DNA from: Advenella mimigardefordensis DPN7
GTDB taxonomy: Bacteria > Pseudomonadota > Gammaproteobacteria > Burkholderiales > Burkholderiaceae_B
NCBI RefSeq assembly: GCF_000521505.1
Contig: NZ_CP003915.1
Coordinates: 4,092,001 to 4,156,000, forward strand
DNA: 64,000 nucleotides
Direction of reading: 5' to 3'
The notes beneath the pieces were generated by a model that was not told where the DNA came from, searched no databases, and worked only from the letters and a program-made list of their open reading frames with translations. Made by a program: the position numbers and the translations under genes. Of the stretch, positions 26,519 through 35,436 are shown piece by piece (positions within the stretch are counted from its first letter, which is position 1; every line of letters begins with the position of its first letter).

Positions 26519-27275
26519 GAGGCAGCTCCATTTCCTGACGCAACCAGGGGAAACGCCACCGTACCAGCGCCTTGAGCCCGCTATCGGCCAACAATCCGAT
26601 AATGCCAATAACCAGAACCCCCACCAGCACAATGTCGGTTCGCGCCAAGTCCTGTGCATCAAGAATCATATAGCCCAGACCTGCAGCTGAAGCAATCAGT
26701 TCAGCTCCGACCAGTGCGCGCCAGCCATAGCCCAGCCCCACACGCAAACCGACAAACATTGCTGGCAATGCGGCCGGAATGGCGATTCTGCGCATCAGTT
26801 GAAGGCGGCTGAAGCCTGCGGCGCGGCCGACATCAATCAACTTGGGATCCACCTGCGCAAAACCGCCCCGGAAACTAAGAAAAATCGGGAAAAAGCAGGC
26901 CAGAATAATGATGCCGATTTTTTGCGTTTCACCAATGCCCAGCCAGAGCATTAAAAGCGGCATCAGCGCCAGCGGTGGAATCTGACGTACAAACTCCATT
27001 GGCGGATCCAGCAAGCGGGCCAGCGCCTTCCAGTTAACCATCGCCAGACTGGTCACTAAGGCCAGCAATACGGCAATTGCGTACCCCGCACCAACCCGCC
27101 CCAGCGAGACGCCAATATGTTGAACGAGCTTGCCAGAGGACAAAAGCGTGATGAAAGTTGACCAGACACGCTGCGGAGACGGCAGCAGAAATGCACTTAC
27201 CAACCCAAGACTGGAGGTGACAAACCAGGCGATAAGAACAGAGAGGAATACGACAGAAGAATAGAAAAAACGCAT
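26511..27275 (-). CDS. ABC transporter permease (SsuC/TauC-like)
   Basis: A 254-residue inner-membrane permease with about six hydrophobic segments starting with FYSSVVFLSVLIAWFVTSSLG. The EAA-type coupling loop is DVGRAAGFSRLQLMRRIAIPAALPAMF in the central part, and GLGYGWRALVGAELIASAAGLGYMI is the usual family C-terminal motif. It is the first gene of the importer operon permease-ATPase-binding protein-monooxygenase. The 548-bp AT-rich region upstream must carry its promoter. Confidence 0.9.
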   Translation of the reverse strand: MRFFYSSVVFLSVLIAWFVTSSLGLVSAFLLPSPQRVWSTFITLLSSGKLVQHIGVSLGRVGAGYAIAVLLALVTSLAMVNWKALARLLDPPMEFVRQIPPLALMPLLMLWLGIGETQKIGIIILACFFPIFLSFRGGFAQVDPKLIDVGRAAGFSRLQLMRRIAIPAALPAMFVGLRVGLGYGWRALVGAELIASAAGLGYMILDAQDLARTDIVLVGVLVIGIIGLLADSGLKALVRWRFPWLRQEMELPHA

Positions 27276-27823
27276 TATGTAATGTTTCAGCCACGCATTT
27301 ACCTGTGCCGAACCGCATAGTGACGGCCGATATCATTCACGTGACAAAGATGCAACTGCTGTGTGCTTTGAGCGCAAGTTAGATAGAAATACGTCTCATT
27401 CTCAGCAAAGCTTTAGTTTAACACAACAGATCACCGCTGTTCGACCCTGCCTGGCCACCCTGCTCAGAAGCGGTAAGGCGGCCTCTGATTCGACGCACCG
27501 AATGCCACGATAGGCCGAGCAATTGCATTCATGGAATGTTGCAATGGAGCACGATAGCATCATGCCAGTTCAAGCGCAAAGTGACCGTCGCCTGTTTATA
27601 ATTAGCAAATGAAACAAATTACATTATTACTACAGCAATAATAATTTTTTGTTACGTATATGGTAGATACGACAGTTGTAATTTATATCCAGATTGCGTA
27701 CATTTCCCTCAATAGTAATGTTAATGAAACAATCCACAAAAAAATCATTAACTATCTGTAAAAAAACAAAATTTTGAGACATTTTCCAGCAACGCACGCA
27801 TCCTTTTACCTAAGGACAACTTC
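27276..27823. other. 548-bp AT-rich intergenic region between importer and VgrG island
   Basis: No credible gene was found here. It must hold the divergent promoters of the permease operon (minus) and vgrG (plus). A weak AT-rich hairpin (ATTATT and AATAAT arms followed by a T run) occurs near 27625-27650. The segment next to vgrG is strongly AT-rich. I saw no direct repeat, tRNA or integrase remnant that would mark an island boundary. Confidence 0.5.
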
Positions 27824-29812
27824 GTGGATATTCCAAATTCAATCCAGTTTCGCTCCATTGTTGCACACACACCACTAGGAGGCAGCCTGGGCTTTCGCCA
27901 AATGAATGGCTCCGAAGGCCTGTCGCAATTATTCGATTTTGACGTAGAACTGATTGCCGACAATTACAGCCTGGATCTCAAAAGCCTGCTTGGCAAGCCG
28001 CTGACGCTTGAAATTGAAACGCTGGCCGGCTCGCGCTTTCTGAATGGTCAGGTCACACGCTTCGAACTGATTGGCCGCGAAAACGCCAGCTCCCGTTATT
28101 ATATTTATAAGGCGACCGTTAAACCGTGGCTTTGGTACCTGACCCAGACCTCCGACAATAAAATTTTCCAGCAGAAAACCGTACCGGACGTTATCAAGGA
28201 AGTTCTGGGCGAATACGGCTATCCATTTGAAATGAAACTCAGCGGCTCCTATCGCAACTGGGAATATTGCGTGCAATACCAGGAAACGGACTTTGCGTTT
28301 ATCAGCCGCCTCATGGAACACGAAGGTATTTACTACTACTTCAAGCACGAGAACGGCCAGCACACCCTGGTGATGACAGATGACATTTCATCCCACAAGG
28401 CCACGCCGGGATACGACTCGATCCCCTATTACGGTCCCGATCGTCTGGGCAAGCCCCAGGAAGAATACGTCTCCATGTGGGAAGTCGTCGCGCAGATCAC
28501 ACCTGACGGCTACGCCACCACCGACTATGATTTCACCAAACCAGGCGCAAGTCTGGACTCCGTCTCAAAACGTTCCGGCGGATCGCAAAACGGCAACCTG
28601 GAAATGTTTGAATGGCAAGGCGGCTTTCAGGAGCCCGATCATGGCGAGCAATATTCGCGGGTACGCCTGCAGGAACTGCAAAGCATCCAGGAACAGGTTC
28701 GCGGCATCGCCAACGCCCGCGGCATTGCTGCCGGCTATACCTTCAACCTGAAGAACCACCCCAGGTCTACAGAAAACAAAGAATACCTGGTCGTCTCTGT
28801 CAATTACCGCATGAGCGTTGCAGGCTATTCCACAGGCACGGATTCCGAAGATTTCTACGAAGAATCCTTCATCGCCCTACCTGCATCCATCCAGTACCGT
28901 GCACCCCGCATCACGCCGATCCCCCGTACCCACGGCCCGCAAACCGCGCGCGTAGTAGGACCTGAGGGCGAAGAAATCTGGACCGATAAATACGGCCGCA
29001 TTAAAGTGCAGTTCCATTGGGACCGCTACGGCAAAAAAAATGAAAACAGCTCCTGCTGGGTTCGCGTCTCCAGCCCCTGGGCGGGTGGCGGCTTTGGTGG
29101 CTTGCAACTGCCACGGATTAAAGATGAAGTTGTAGTCGACTTTATTGGCGGTTGCCCGGATCGGCCGATTGTATTGGGGCGGGTTTATAACGCCAATAAT
29201 ATGCCGCCGGTGGAATTGCCAGGCAAAGCATCAATTAGCGGGTTCAGGAGTCAGTCGGTGTTCGGGGATACCAGCACCACGAATTTAATGTATTTCGATG
29301 ACACGCTGGGAGCAGAGCTGGTCGCACTGAGATCACAAATGAATATGATCACCAAATGTCTGGCTCAACTGGATATGGATATTGGTGCGGATCTTCGCGC
29401 GTGTATTGGTGGCAGTTCTCATACGCTTATTCACGGCAGTGAGTTCAAAAAAGTTATGAAAGAGCGACATGACCATGTCGTTGAAAAAACGAAATTGCAT
29501 TATGAGGGCGGCCTTGAAAAAACGGTCAGCGCCGTCACGAAGGAAAAGTATAAAAATCGGAGTATAACCTCCGATAAAGTAAAGGAAAAACAGGGCGAAT
29601 ACCATCTGGAACGCACGGGTAAGACGAACGTCAAAATGAAAAAGGCATCATATTACATTGACGGTGACGCAGATATCTACATAAAAGGAAAAGCCAATCT
29701 TGTGGTAGAAGGGGATTGGACGGCGGATGCCAATCCCGAAGGGCCGGAAGGGCCGGACGAACCAGGTACACCCACGGATCCGACCTTACTATCTTTGTGT
29801 TGTCCGAAATAA
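27824..29812 (+). CDS. vgrG: Type VI secretion spike protein VgrG with extended C-terminus
   Basis: A 662-residue VgrG, the trimeric spike of the T6SS puncturing device. It starts with GTG after a TAAGGA site. The gp27-like part covers residues 1-350 and includes VQYQETDFAFISRLMEHEGIYYYF. The gp5 OB region (~365-470) shows DKYGRIKVQFHWDRYGKKN, SSCWVRVSSPWAGGGFGG and GCPDRPIVLGRVYN. From about residue 550 an unusual tail follows. It has an HYEGGLEKTVS segment and repetitive charged beta-type sequence, then a proline/glycine-rich end (EGPEGPDEPGTP) and LCCPK. The DNA becomes AT-richer near 29.2 kb. No structural tss genes are in the window. Confidence 0.93.
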   Translation: MDIPNSIQFRSIVAHTPLGGSLGFRQMNGSEGLSQLFDFDVELIADNYSLDLKSLLGKPLTLEIETLAGSRFLNGQVTRFELIGRENASSRYYIYKATVKPWLWYLTQTSDNKIFQQKTVPDVIKEVLGEYGYPFEMKLSGSYRNWEYCVQYQETDFAFISRLMEHEGIYYYFKHENGQHTLVMTDDISSHKATPGYDSIPYYGPDRLGKPQEEYVSMWEVVAQITPDGYATTDYDFTKPGASLDSVSKRSGGSQNGNLEMFEWQGGFQEPDHGEQYSRVRLQELQSIQEQVRGIANARGIAAGYTFNLKNHPRSTENKEYLVVSVNYRMSVAGYSTGTDSEDFYEESFIALPASIQYRAPRITPIPRTHGPQTARVVGPEGEEIWTDKYGRIKVQFHWDRYGKKNENSSCWVRVSSPWAGGGFGGLQLPRIKDEVVVDFIGGCPDRPIVLGRVYNANNMPPVELPGKASISGFRSQSVFGDTSTTNLMYFDDTLGAELVALRSQMNMITKCLAQLDMDIGADLRACIGGSSHTLIHGSEFKKVMKERHDHVVEKTKLHYEGGLEKTVSAVTKEKYKNRSITSDKVKEKQGEYHLERTGKTNVKMKKASYYIDGDADIYIKGKANLVVEGDWTADANPEGPEGPDEPGTPTDPTLLSLCCPK

Positions 29813-29821
29813 AGGCGCGGT

Positions 29822-30334
29822 ATGGCTCGTTATCAAGGCACCTACACCGATATATATAAGAAAAAAGCAACGTACAACGTAATAAATGGCAAAGAGACCA
29901 AAACAGTTACAGGAGAGTCGACACAGAATTACAAAAGCGGAATGACGCTAACCATTAATTCAGGAAAGCTGGAAATCCGCGCTCAAACCTTTCTCGACAC
30001 AGCAAAAGTAGCCAGTTGGGATATCGATACCTCTCATGGCTCGAAAGCCGGCAGTTTAAGTATGTCCATTTATGCGGCAAATGTAAACGTATTCGGCTTT
30101 TTCATGGTGAAAGCCCTTTGGCTGGCCTGGGCATCAGGCACGATAGTAACCAGTAACGGTGTCGCCCTTTGGGTTAACGCGAACCCAATCCAGGTTTTGT
30201 ATACAGTCGGATCTCTATCTGGGTTTACTGAGGTAGAAAAAACCAAAACGGGAAAAAAAACCAAAGCTAGCGGTATCCGTATGGTCACGGTCAAATCGGA
30301 ACATGTTAAATCCAACAAATCAAACGTTTCTTGA
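29822..30334 (+). CDS. VgrG-linked small protein, first of three tandem relatives
   Basis: A 170-residue protein of unknown function starting nine bases after vgrG. The N-terminus MARYQGTYTDIYKKKATYNV and the following ETKTVTGEST match a motif shared with the next two genes and, in part, with the VgrG tail (EKTVSAVTKE). A hydrophobic segment near residues 88-118 (NVFGFFMVKALWLAWASG) could insert in or cross a membrane. The tail is lysine/serine-rich. There is no signal peptide. It is very probably cotranscribed with vgrG, so a spike-associated or cargo role is inferred. I do not recognise a named domain. Confidence 0.8.
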   Translation: MARYQGTYTDIYKKKATYNVINGKETKTVTGESTQNYKSGMTLTINSGKLEIRAQTFLDTAKVASWDIDTSHGSKAGSLSMSIYAANVNVFGFFMVKALWLAWASGTIVTSNGVALWVNANPIQVLYTVGSLSGFTEVEKTKTGKKTKASGIRMVTVKSEHVKSNKSNVS

Positions 30335-30346
30335 AGGGGAAGAATA

Positions 30347-30847
30347 ATGGCCTTGTATAAGGGGACATTTGAAAACAAATACGAGGCTAACGTCACGACC
30401 ACTTTTGAACAGAAAGAAAACGTGACGGTAAATGGCACCTCTACGTTGACTTATAAAAATGGCCTGCTGATCGATGCAAGTGGACAAACTTTCACCACAA
30501 ACGACCAAACGTTCACCCGTAACGGCGATACCGTCACGAGGCAATACAGCCACTCATTCTCACTTGGTGTCGCCAACTTTGGCGCAGCCGCAAGCAATAT
30601 TTCGAGTGCCAATATCACTGCGACACATGCTCGAACGAGGAAAACTGAGGTAGCTGGCCTCTATACGCTAGTATATGGATTATTTCTTAATCCTTCGCCT
30701 TTTAAAGCCACCAACGGCAAAGCTACTTACCCTTATTTCCTTTGTGCTGTTGATGTTTATGTTTTAAATAAAGAAAAATGCGAAACACGTGAACGCAATG
30801 AAAACAATAAGGGTTATAGCTATTCCGGCTTAACTGTTTTATGGTAA
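30347..30847 (+). CDS. VgrG-linked small protein, second of three tandem relatives
   Basis: A 166-residue protein of unknown function with a strong GAAGGGGA ribosome site 12 bases after the previous stop. Its start MALYKGTFENKYEANVTTTF with NVTVNGTSTLTYKNG corresponds to the shared N-terminal motif. The following stretch is rich in Thr, Ser and Asn with alternating hydrophobic residues, suggesting beta structure. A short hydrophobic patch, VAGLYTLVYGLFLNPSPF, lies at about residues 101-118. The C-terminal third differs completely from its neighbours. No signal peptide or known catalytic motif is visible. Confidence 0.8.
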   Translation: MALYKGTFENKYEANVTTTFEQKENVTVNGTSTLTYKNGLLIDASGQTFTTNDQTFTRNGDTVTRQYSHSFSLGVANFGAAASNISSANITATHARTRKTEVAGLYTLVYGLFLNPSPFKATNGKATYPYFLCAVDVYVLNKEKCETRERNENNKGYSYSGLTVLW

Positions 30848-30853
30848 GTAACC

Positions 30854-31261
30854 ATGGCTCTTTTTAAAAAAGACACAACAGATGTGTACGTCAAGGACGC
30901 AACGTTTAATTACGAAAACGACCTGGAAAAGACGGTCAAGTCAGCGTCTACTCATACTCATCACAATACGTTGAGTTGGTTTACAGACAGCCAGATTACA
31001 TGCAACGCACCTGAGATATTAGAAAAATATACGAATGTCGTGAAAATTGTAGGACTTGATTTCTATCTCTATTTCAGCAAAACAGCACATTCACCGTTCA
31101 ATTTTGCTCTGTATGGATACAGTATGAACGTATCGGCTGTTTATCTGAATTGCTCGTCGTCAACCTATAATAGAGGGCGCCATTTCCTGCTCCCGTCGAA
31201 AACAAGACTTCATTTAGGTGTATTTCAAGTTCAAATCGGTAGTGTCGCGAAAAAAAACTAG
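30854..31261 (+). CDS. VgrG-linked small protein, third of three tandem relatives
   Basis: A 135-residue protein of unknown function. MALFKKDTTDVYVKDATFNY followed by ENDLEKTVKSASTHTHHN is the clearest match to the VgrG-tail segment GGLEKTVSAVTKE. A mid-region with aromatic and hydrophobic residues (VVKIVGLDFYLYFSKT, FALYGYSMNVSAVYLN) follows, then a basic end. It lies six bases after the second copy. The conserved head with variable body suggests that the head docks to a common partner and the body carries the specific activity, which is inference. Confidence 0.78.
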   Translation: MALFKKDTTDVYVKDATFNYENDLEKTVKSASTHTHHNTLSWFTDSQITCNAPEILEKYTNVVKIVGLDFYLYFSKTAHSPFNFALYGYSMNVSAVYLNCSSSTYNRGRHFLLPSKTRLHLGVFQVQIGSVAKKN

Positions 31262-31354
31262 AAAGAATGGATTTCACAAAGGAGAAGGATAATAAAAAAT
31301 TACAGGCGTTATATGTAAAACATATCAAAGGCCAGAGAACAGAAACCTAAATTC

Positions 31355-33985
31355 ATGAAAATAATTAAACCATTTCGTGCTGGCCTCTTAACAAGGCCAT
31401 TCCAGTGGCGTGGGCAAACCAAACTGGCGTTCGGCGTATATATTCATGTTTGTCGTGACCGTCACGGCCAGTTTCTTGGTTTGGATCAGGAAATATGGTC
31501 AGATATATTACCCTTACTCGACAGCGGAGGCGTATTGGATCAGGTTATGCCGAAGGCCTATCCAGAGTACCTGATCAGTGGCGCCGCCTATACAGATCAT
31601 CAGGACAATAAAACACAATGCATGGTAAAGGTACAAGTTGGAACGCTTGAAAAAACACTAAAAGTCACCGGCGACAGATTCTGGGTCAACAATTCCCCTA
31701 CCGCAGCAAAACCGTTCACTGGCATGCCCCTCGATTGGAGCCATGCATTCGGTGGGCAACAGTTTGCCTATAATCCTGAAGGAAAAGGCATAGATGAGCA
31801 AATCATCAACGGCATTAAAACAGTTTCCCTGCCGAACATTGAAGATCCATTGCGTCCAATCCAAAGCAAATCTGATCGCCCACCCCCTGCTTCCTTTGGA
31901 CCGATAGGCTTGACTCATCCACAAAGGATAAATAAGCAAGGCACCTACAGCGACACTTGGTATAAATATGATTTCCCCGGCTTTCTTCCAGATATGGATC
32001 CAACGATATTCAATATGGCTGCTGAAGACCAACAGTGGACTCATTTAGAGCAGTTACCACTCGGTGACGCGTTTCGAATCTGGAACATGAATACAGATAC
32101 GCCATGCTGGGAAGACTCCATCGCAAATCTACAAGCCAGAGTTACGGTACTAGCCCGAAATGAAAAAAATCAGCAATATATCAGAGATGTGGAAAACATG
32201 CAGGCATCGACGCTTTGGCTTCTACCGGATACCAAGTCTTATATCATGATGTTTCATGGTTCCATGGACATCTTGGACTCTGAAGCGGATGATGTTGAAA
32301 TGGCCATGGCTGCCATTGAAACCACCGACGAGCCAAGAAGCGCAGATTATTACGAACAGGTGCTCAGATGGAGGATTGACCCTAAAGAGGCAATGTATCA
32401 TCTGGACAAAGACGAAGAGCTGATCCCTGCATCCTTGATGCGCGCACTTGAGCAACCGGACCCGGCAGTCGATAAAAATAGATTGGGCCGTCGACTAGAT
32501 ATGTACATGCAGCAGCAACATGCTCAGACCAAGGCCTGGTTCGATCAAAACGGCCTTGACTATCAGTCTCTCATCCCAGAGTTTGTGGGACCTCCGGAAA
32601 ACCCAATGGACATAGATGACAATCCTGATCGTTGGGAAAAAATCGCCGAGGACGCGAAGTTGCAAACTATTGCGCTAATGCGGGAAAGAGAGGAACCTGA
32701 AATCGATCGCTATATTGCAGAACTGCAAAATATGGAAAATGTCGATCTGAAAACGTGGAAAGTAGCTCGCTCGGGGCCGCCTGATTTGGATTTTGTTGAC
32801 CAAATAGAGCATTCAAGCAATATGTGGTGGCCCGACACGCAAACGACTTCGCCCAAGAATAATGAGTCCGAAGAGATCAAAGAATCTCTCAGAAAATCAT
32901 ATCTGTATTCAGCACACTATCAGCAAACCGTCGCGCCGCTGAAACCTCAAAAAAGCTTGACGTTACGCGCAGAGATCATAAGACGTTATCAGCAAAATGA
33001 GCCCTTGGCATGTCTGGATTTTACAGGGGCCGATTTAAGTCATCTTGATTTACAAGGCGCTGATTTCTCCGGGTCCTTTTTAGAAAGTGCTAATTTTGAG
33101 AATGCGAACATTACGGATGCAGATTTTAGCGAGGCTGTCCTGGTGCGATCCAGATTCAATCGTGTGACAATGAAATCTGTAAATTTCACACGCGCCAATC
33201 TTGCCGAATCCGTCATAACCCACTCCAAATTGGAAGAATGTAATTTCGACAGCACTGAACTAATGAAAATATCCATTTCCAACTCTAGTGTGACGCGTTC
33301 AAAATTCGTGAACATTCTGAGTGATTATCTTGATTCTGCTGATTCAACATATAGGGAATGTCGCTTTGAAACATGTATGTCCTCTCATTTCTCGCTAAAA
33401 AATGTTTTATTCAACCTATGTCAGATTGAAAAATGGGCTTTTTTAGACTGCCAGTTGGAAAATACTATTTTCGAGTCCTCGACGCTAAAGGACGCGTCAA
33501 TTACCACAAGCAGCATGAAGAGCTGTGAATTTGTCAAAAGCCACCTGGACAACCTCTTGATAGAAGATGATACACAGCTCATAAAGTGTAAATTTGTGGG
33601 CAGCCGTTTGAAAGAATGTACTTTCATAAATATGACGATTACAGAAAATACGTTTACCTATAGTGATATATCCGAATCAGATTTTTCAAAATCCCGCGTA
33701 ACCTATAGTAACTTTGATCATGCAATCGCACGAGACGCCATATTTCACAAAACAGACTTAACCGGAAGCTCGTTCAAAAATGCAAACTTGATCGAAGCCT
33801 CTCTGGAAAAAGCCAATTTATCAGGAGTTGATTTTGAAGGGGCGACCTTGTTTCGCACCAATGTTTCTAAGGTACACATTGATAATGACACTAAACTAAG
33901 CGGCGCATATAAGGATCAACTGGAGTTGTATCCTGTTTATAGAGAGAACGAACAACACCTGTTCAGGTTATTCGCAAATGAATGA
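31355..33985 (+). CDS. DUF2169 domain protein with C-terminal pentapeptide repeats
   Basis: An 876-residue protein. The N-terminal part (to ~residue 330) is a DUF2169 domain, recognisable from the start KPFRAGLLTRPFQWRGQTKLAFGVYIHV and from VTGDRFW and PLDWSHAFGGQQFAYNPEGKG. From about residue 549 to 860 there are pentapeptide repeats of the A(D/N)(L/F)xx type (for example LDFTGADLSHLDLQGADFSGS), which fold as a right-handed quadrilateral helix. DUF2169 proteins are common partners of VgrG/PAAR genes and are thought to help load effectors. It overlaps the next gene by eight bases. Confidence 0.85.
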   Translation: MKIIKPFRAGLLTRPFQWRGQTKLAFGVYIHVCRDRHGQFLGLDQEIWSDILPLLDSGGVLDQVMPKAYPEYLISGAAYTDHQDNKTQCMVKVQVGTLEKTLKVTGDRFWVNNSPTAAKPFTGMPLDWSHAFGGQQFAYNPEGKGIDEQIINGIKTVSLPNIEDPLRPIQSKSDRPPPASFGPIGLTHPQRINKQGTYSDTWYKYDFPGFLPDMDPTIFNMAAEDQQWTHLEQLPLGDAFRIWNMNTDTPCWEDSIANLQARVTVLARNEKNQQYIRDVENMQASTLWLLPDTKSYIMMFHGSMDILDSEADDVEMAMAAIETTDEPRSADYYEQVLRWRIDPKEAMYHLDKDEELIPASLMRALEQPDPAVDKNRLGRRLDMYMQQQHAQTKAWFDQNGLDYQSLIPEFVGPPENPMDIDDNPDRWEKIAEDAKLQTIALMREREEPEIDRYIAELQNMENVDLKTWKVARSGPPDLDFVDQIEHSSNMWWPDTQTTSPKNNESEEIKESLRKSYLYSAHYQQTVAPLKPQKSLTLRAEIIRRYQQNEPLACLDFTGADLSHLDLQGADFSGSFLESANFENANITDADFSEAVLVRSRFNRVTMKSVNFTRANLAESVITHSKLEECNFDSTELMKISISNSSVTRSKFVNILSDYLDSADSTYRECRFETCMSSHFSLKNVLFNLCQIEKWAFLDCQLENTIFESSTLKDASITTSSMKSCEFVKSHLDNLLIEDDTQLIKCKFVGSRLKECTFINMTITENTFTYSDISESDFSKSRVTYSNFDHAIARDAIFHKTDLTGSSFKNANLIEASLEKANLSGVDFEGATLFRTNVSKVHIDNDTKLSGAYKDQLELYPVYRENEQHLFRLFANE

Positions 33986-35030
33986 GGACATATTTCAGCG
34001 GTATATCAAAGAGAGTTCTCCATGTTCTGATGAAGTTTTTGCGGGTTTGAAAATAGACGGCATGGACCTGTCCGGTATGACATTTGACAAGGTGGATTTC
34101 TCGGGCTGTCACTTTATCAATTGCGATCTGAGAGAGGTGACATTTTCAAATTGCAATTTTACAGGCGCCGAGTTTACCTCGAGCGATCTGAGTGACAGTT
34201 CATTCCTGACGTCCACGCTATCAGGAACACTAGTCTCATCATGTACCCTCATAGACAGTATATTCAATGAATCCAACATGACACAGGCAAAGTTAGAGAA
34301 CTGCAAAATCGAAGACACTGTCTTCCAAAAGGTAATTTTTTGCAATGGACTTCTGAGCAAGAGTGAAGCCGTCAGATGTGTTTTTCATGAAGCAGATCTC
34401 TCTGGGTGTTCATTCATCGGAGCAGACCTCGACAAGATTATTTTTTATGAAATAGATCTAAGACAGACAAACCTGGAGAGTGAATTGTTTAATCAGGTTA
34501 TGTTGATTGATTGCGATATGCGGGAGATGGACTTCTCAAACAAACGACTTGTTGCTTGCCAGTTTTCAGAAGGCCGACTCCAAGGAGCCAACTTTACCGG
34601 TGCAAACGTTAAGGGCTCGGTGTTTGCCCAATGCGTGCTGTCCGACGCACAAATGAACGGCCTGTATGCAGAAGAGACCGTATTTACCCAGGCGACGCTG
34701 ACCAACGCGTCCTGTCAGGGCGCTCAGCTGAATAAGACGGTCTGGTCTGAGGCGATACTTACCAATACTGATTTCAGTCGATCCAACTTGGAATATTCCA
34801 TATTTGAACGCTCTCGCTGTGAAGGCACCGTATTCACAAGTTGCAATTTGGCGTATGCCAATTTTGATTACGCCATTATAGAAAATGCTAACTTTCAAGA
34901 CGCCAATCGAACTCATATTCGAGCGCATGGAGCTACCGGTCGTGCAACAGGCTTTCCAGGAAATACAGATGATGTTGCGCTAAGGCGCGCCGAGTTACAC
35001 AGTGTAAGACACAAGAACCCGTATTTTTAA
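33978..35030 (+). CDS. Pentapeptide-repeat protein of the VgrG island
   Basis: A 350-residue protein that is almost entirely degenerate pentapeptide repeats, from about residue 27 (GMDLSGMTFDKVDFSGCHF) to about residue 313 (YANFDYAIIENANFQDAN). A short non-repeat tail, THIRAHGATGRATGFPGNTDD onward, completes it. It is translationally coupled to the DUF2169-pentapeptide gene, whose C-terminal half has the same fold. The two helices could pair or stack. Its role in T6SS effector handling, or as an effector itself, is not known. Confidence 0.82.
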   Translation: MNEDIFQRYIKESSPCSDEVFAGLKIDGMDLSGMTFDKVDFSGCHFINCDLREVTFSNCNFTGAEFTSSDLSDSSFLTSTLSGTLVSSCTLIDSIFNESNMTQAKLENCKIEDTVFQKVIFCNGLLSKSEAVRCVFHEADLSGCSFIGADLDKIIFYEIDLRQTNLESELFNQVMLIDCDMREMDFSNKRLVACQFSEGRLQGANFTGANVKGSVFAQCVLSDAQMNGLYAEETVFTQATLTNASCQGAQLNKTVWSEAILTNTDFSRSNLEYSIFERSRCEGTVFTSCNLAYANFDYAIIENANFQDANRTHIRAHGATGRATGFPGNTDDVALRRAELHSVRHKNPYF

Positions 35031-35040
35031 AGGATAATTT

Positions 35041-35436
35041 ATGTATAACATTACATCACTCGGTGGTGGATTTATTGGTTTTCCAGACTTCTGCAAGACA
35101 CCGCCCACCATGCTACCTATTCCATACCCGAATTTTGGCACCCATCTGCTGGCACCCAACCCATGCTTCCGAATCCTATTTTGCTGCGCTCCGGTGCACA
35201 ATAAAGGTACGAAAAAAGCCATTTCTTTTGGTGATCAACCAGGCGTTGCTGGTGGCATCGCATCACAAATCTTTATGAGTAAAACGGGACATTTGGCCAA
35301 TTACTCAAACACCTATAAACTTAAAAACAAGCCATCAGTCCGTCTGTCTGGAATTGAGAAAAGTAACAGAAGGAATGTCATTGTTTTTGACGCGATTCCC
35401 AGCATTCAATTTAAGAACTTGTGTCTAGCCGCTTAA
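35041..35436 (+). CDS. DUF4150 PAAR-like protein
   Basis: A 131-residue protein of the PAAR-like DUF4150 family. FIGFPDFCKTPPTMLPIPYPNFG is the family start (normally FPDVCKTPxPxxPIPYPNIG). The later GDQPGVAGGIASQIFMSKTGHLANYSNTYKL matches the second half. PAAR-like proteins cap the VgrG tip and often carry a toxin domain, but here the protein ends after the PAAR-like fold. Any effector must therefore be a separate protein. It has an AAAGGA site 10 bases after the pentapeptide gene and is the last gene of the island's plus-strand run. Confidence 0.85.
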   Translation: MYNITSLGGGFIGFPDFCKTPPTMLPIPYPNFGTHLLAPNPCFRILFCCAPVHNKGTKKAISFGDQPGVAGGIASQIFMSKTGHLANYSNTYKLKNKPSVRLSGIEKSNRRNVIVFDAIPSIQFKNLCLAA

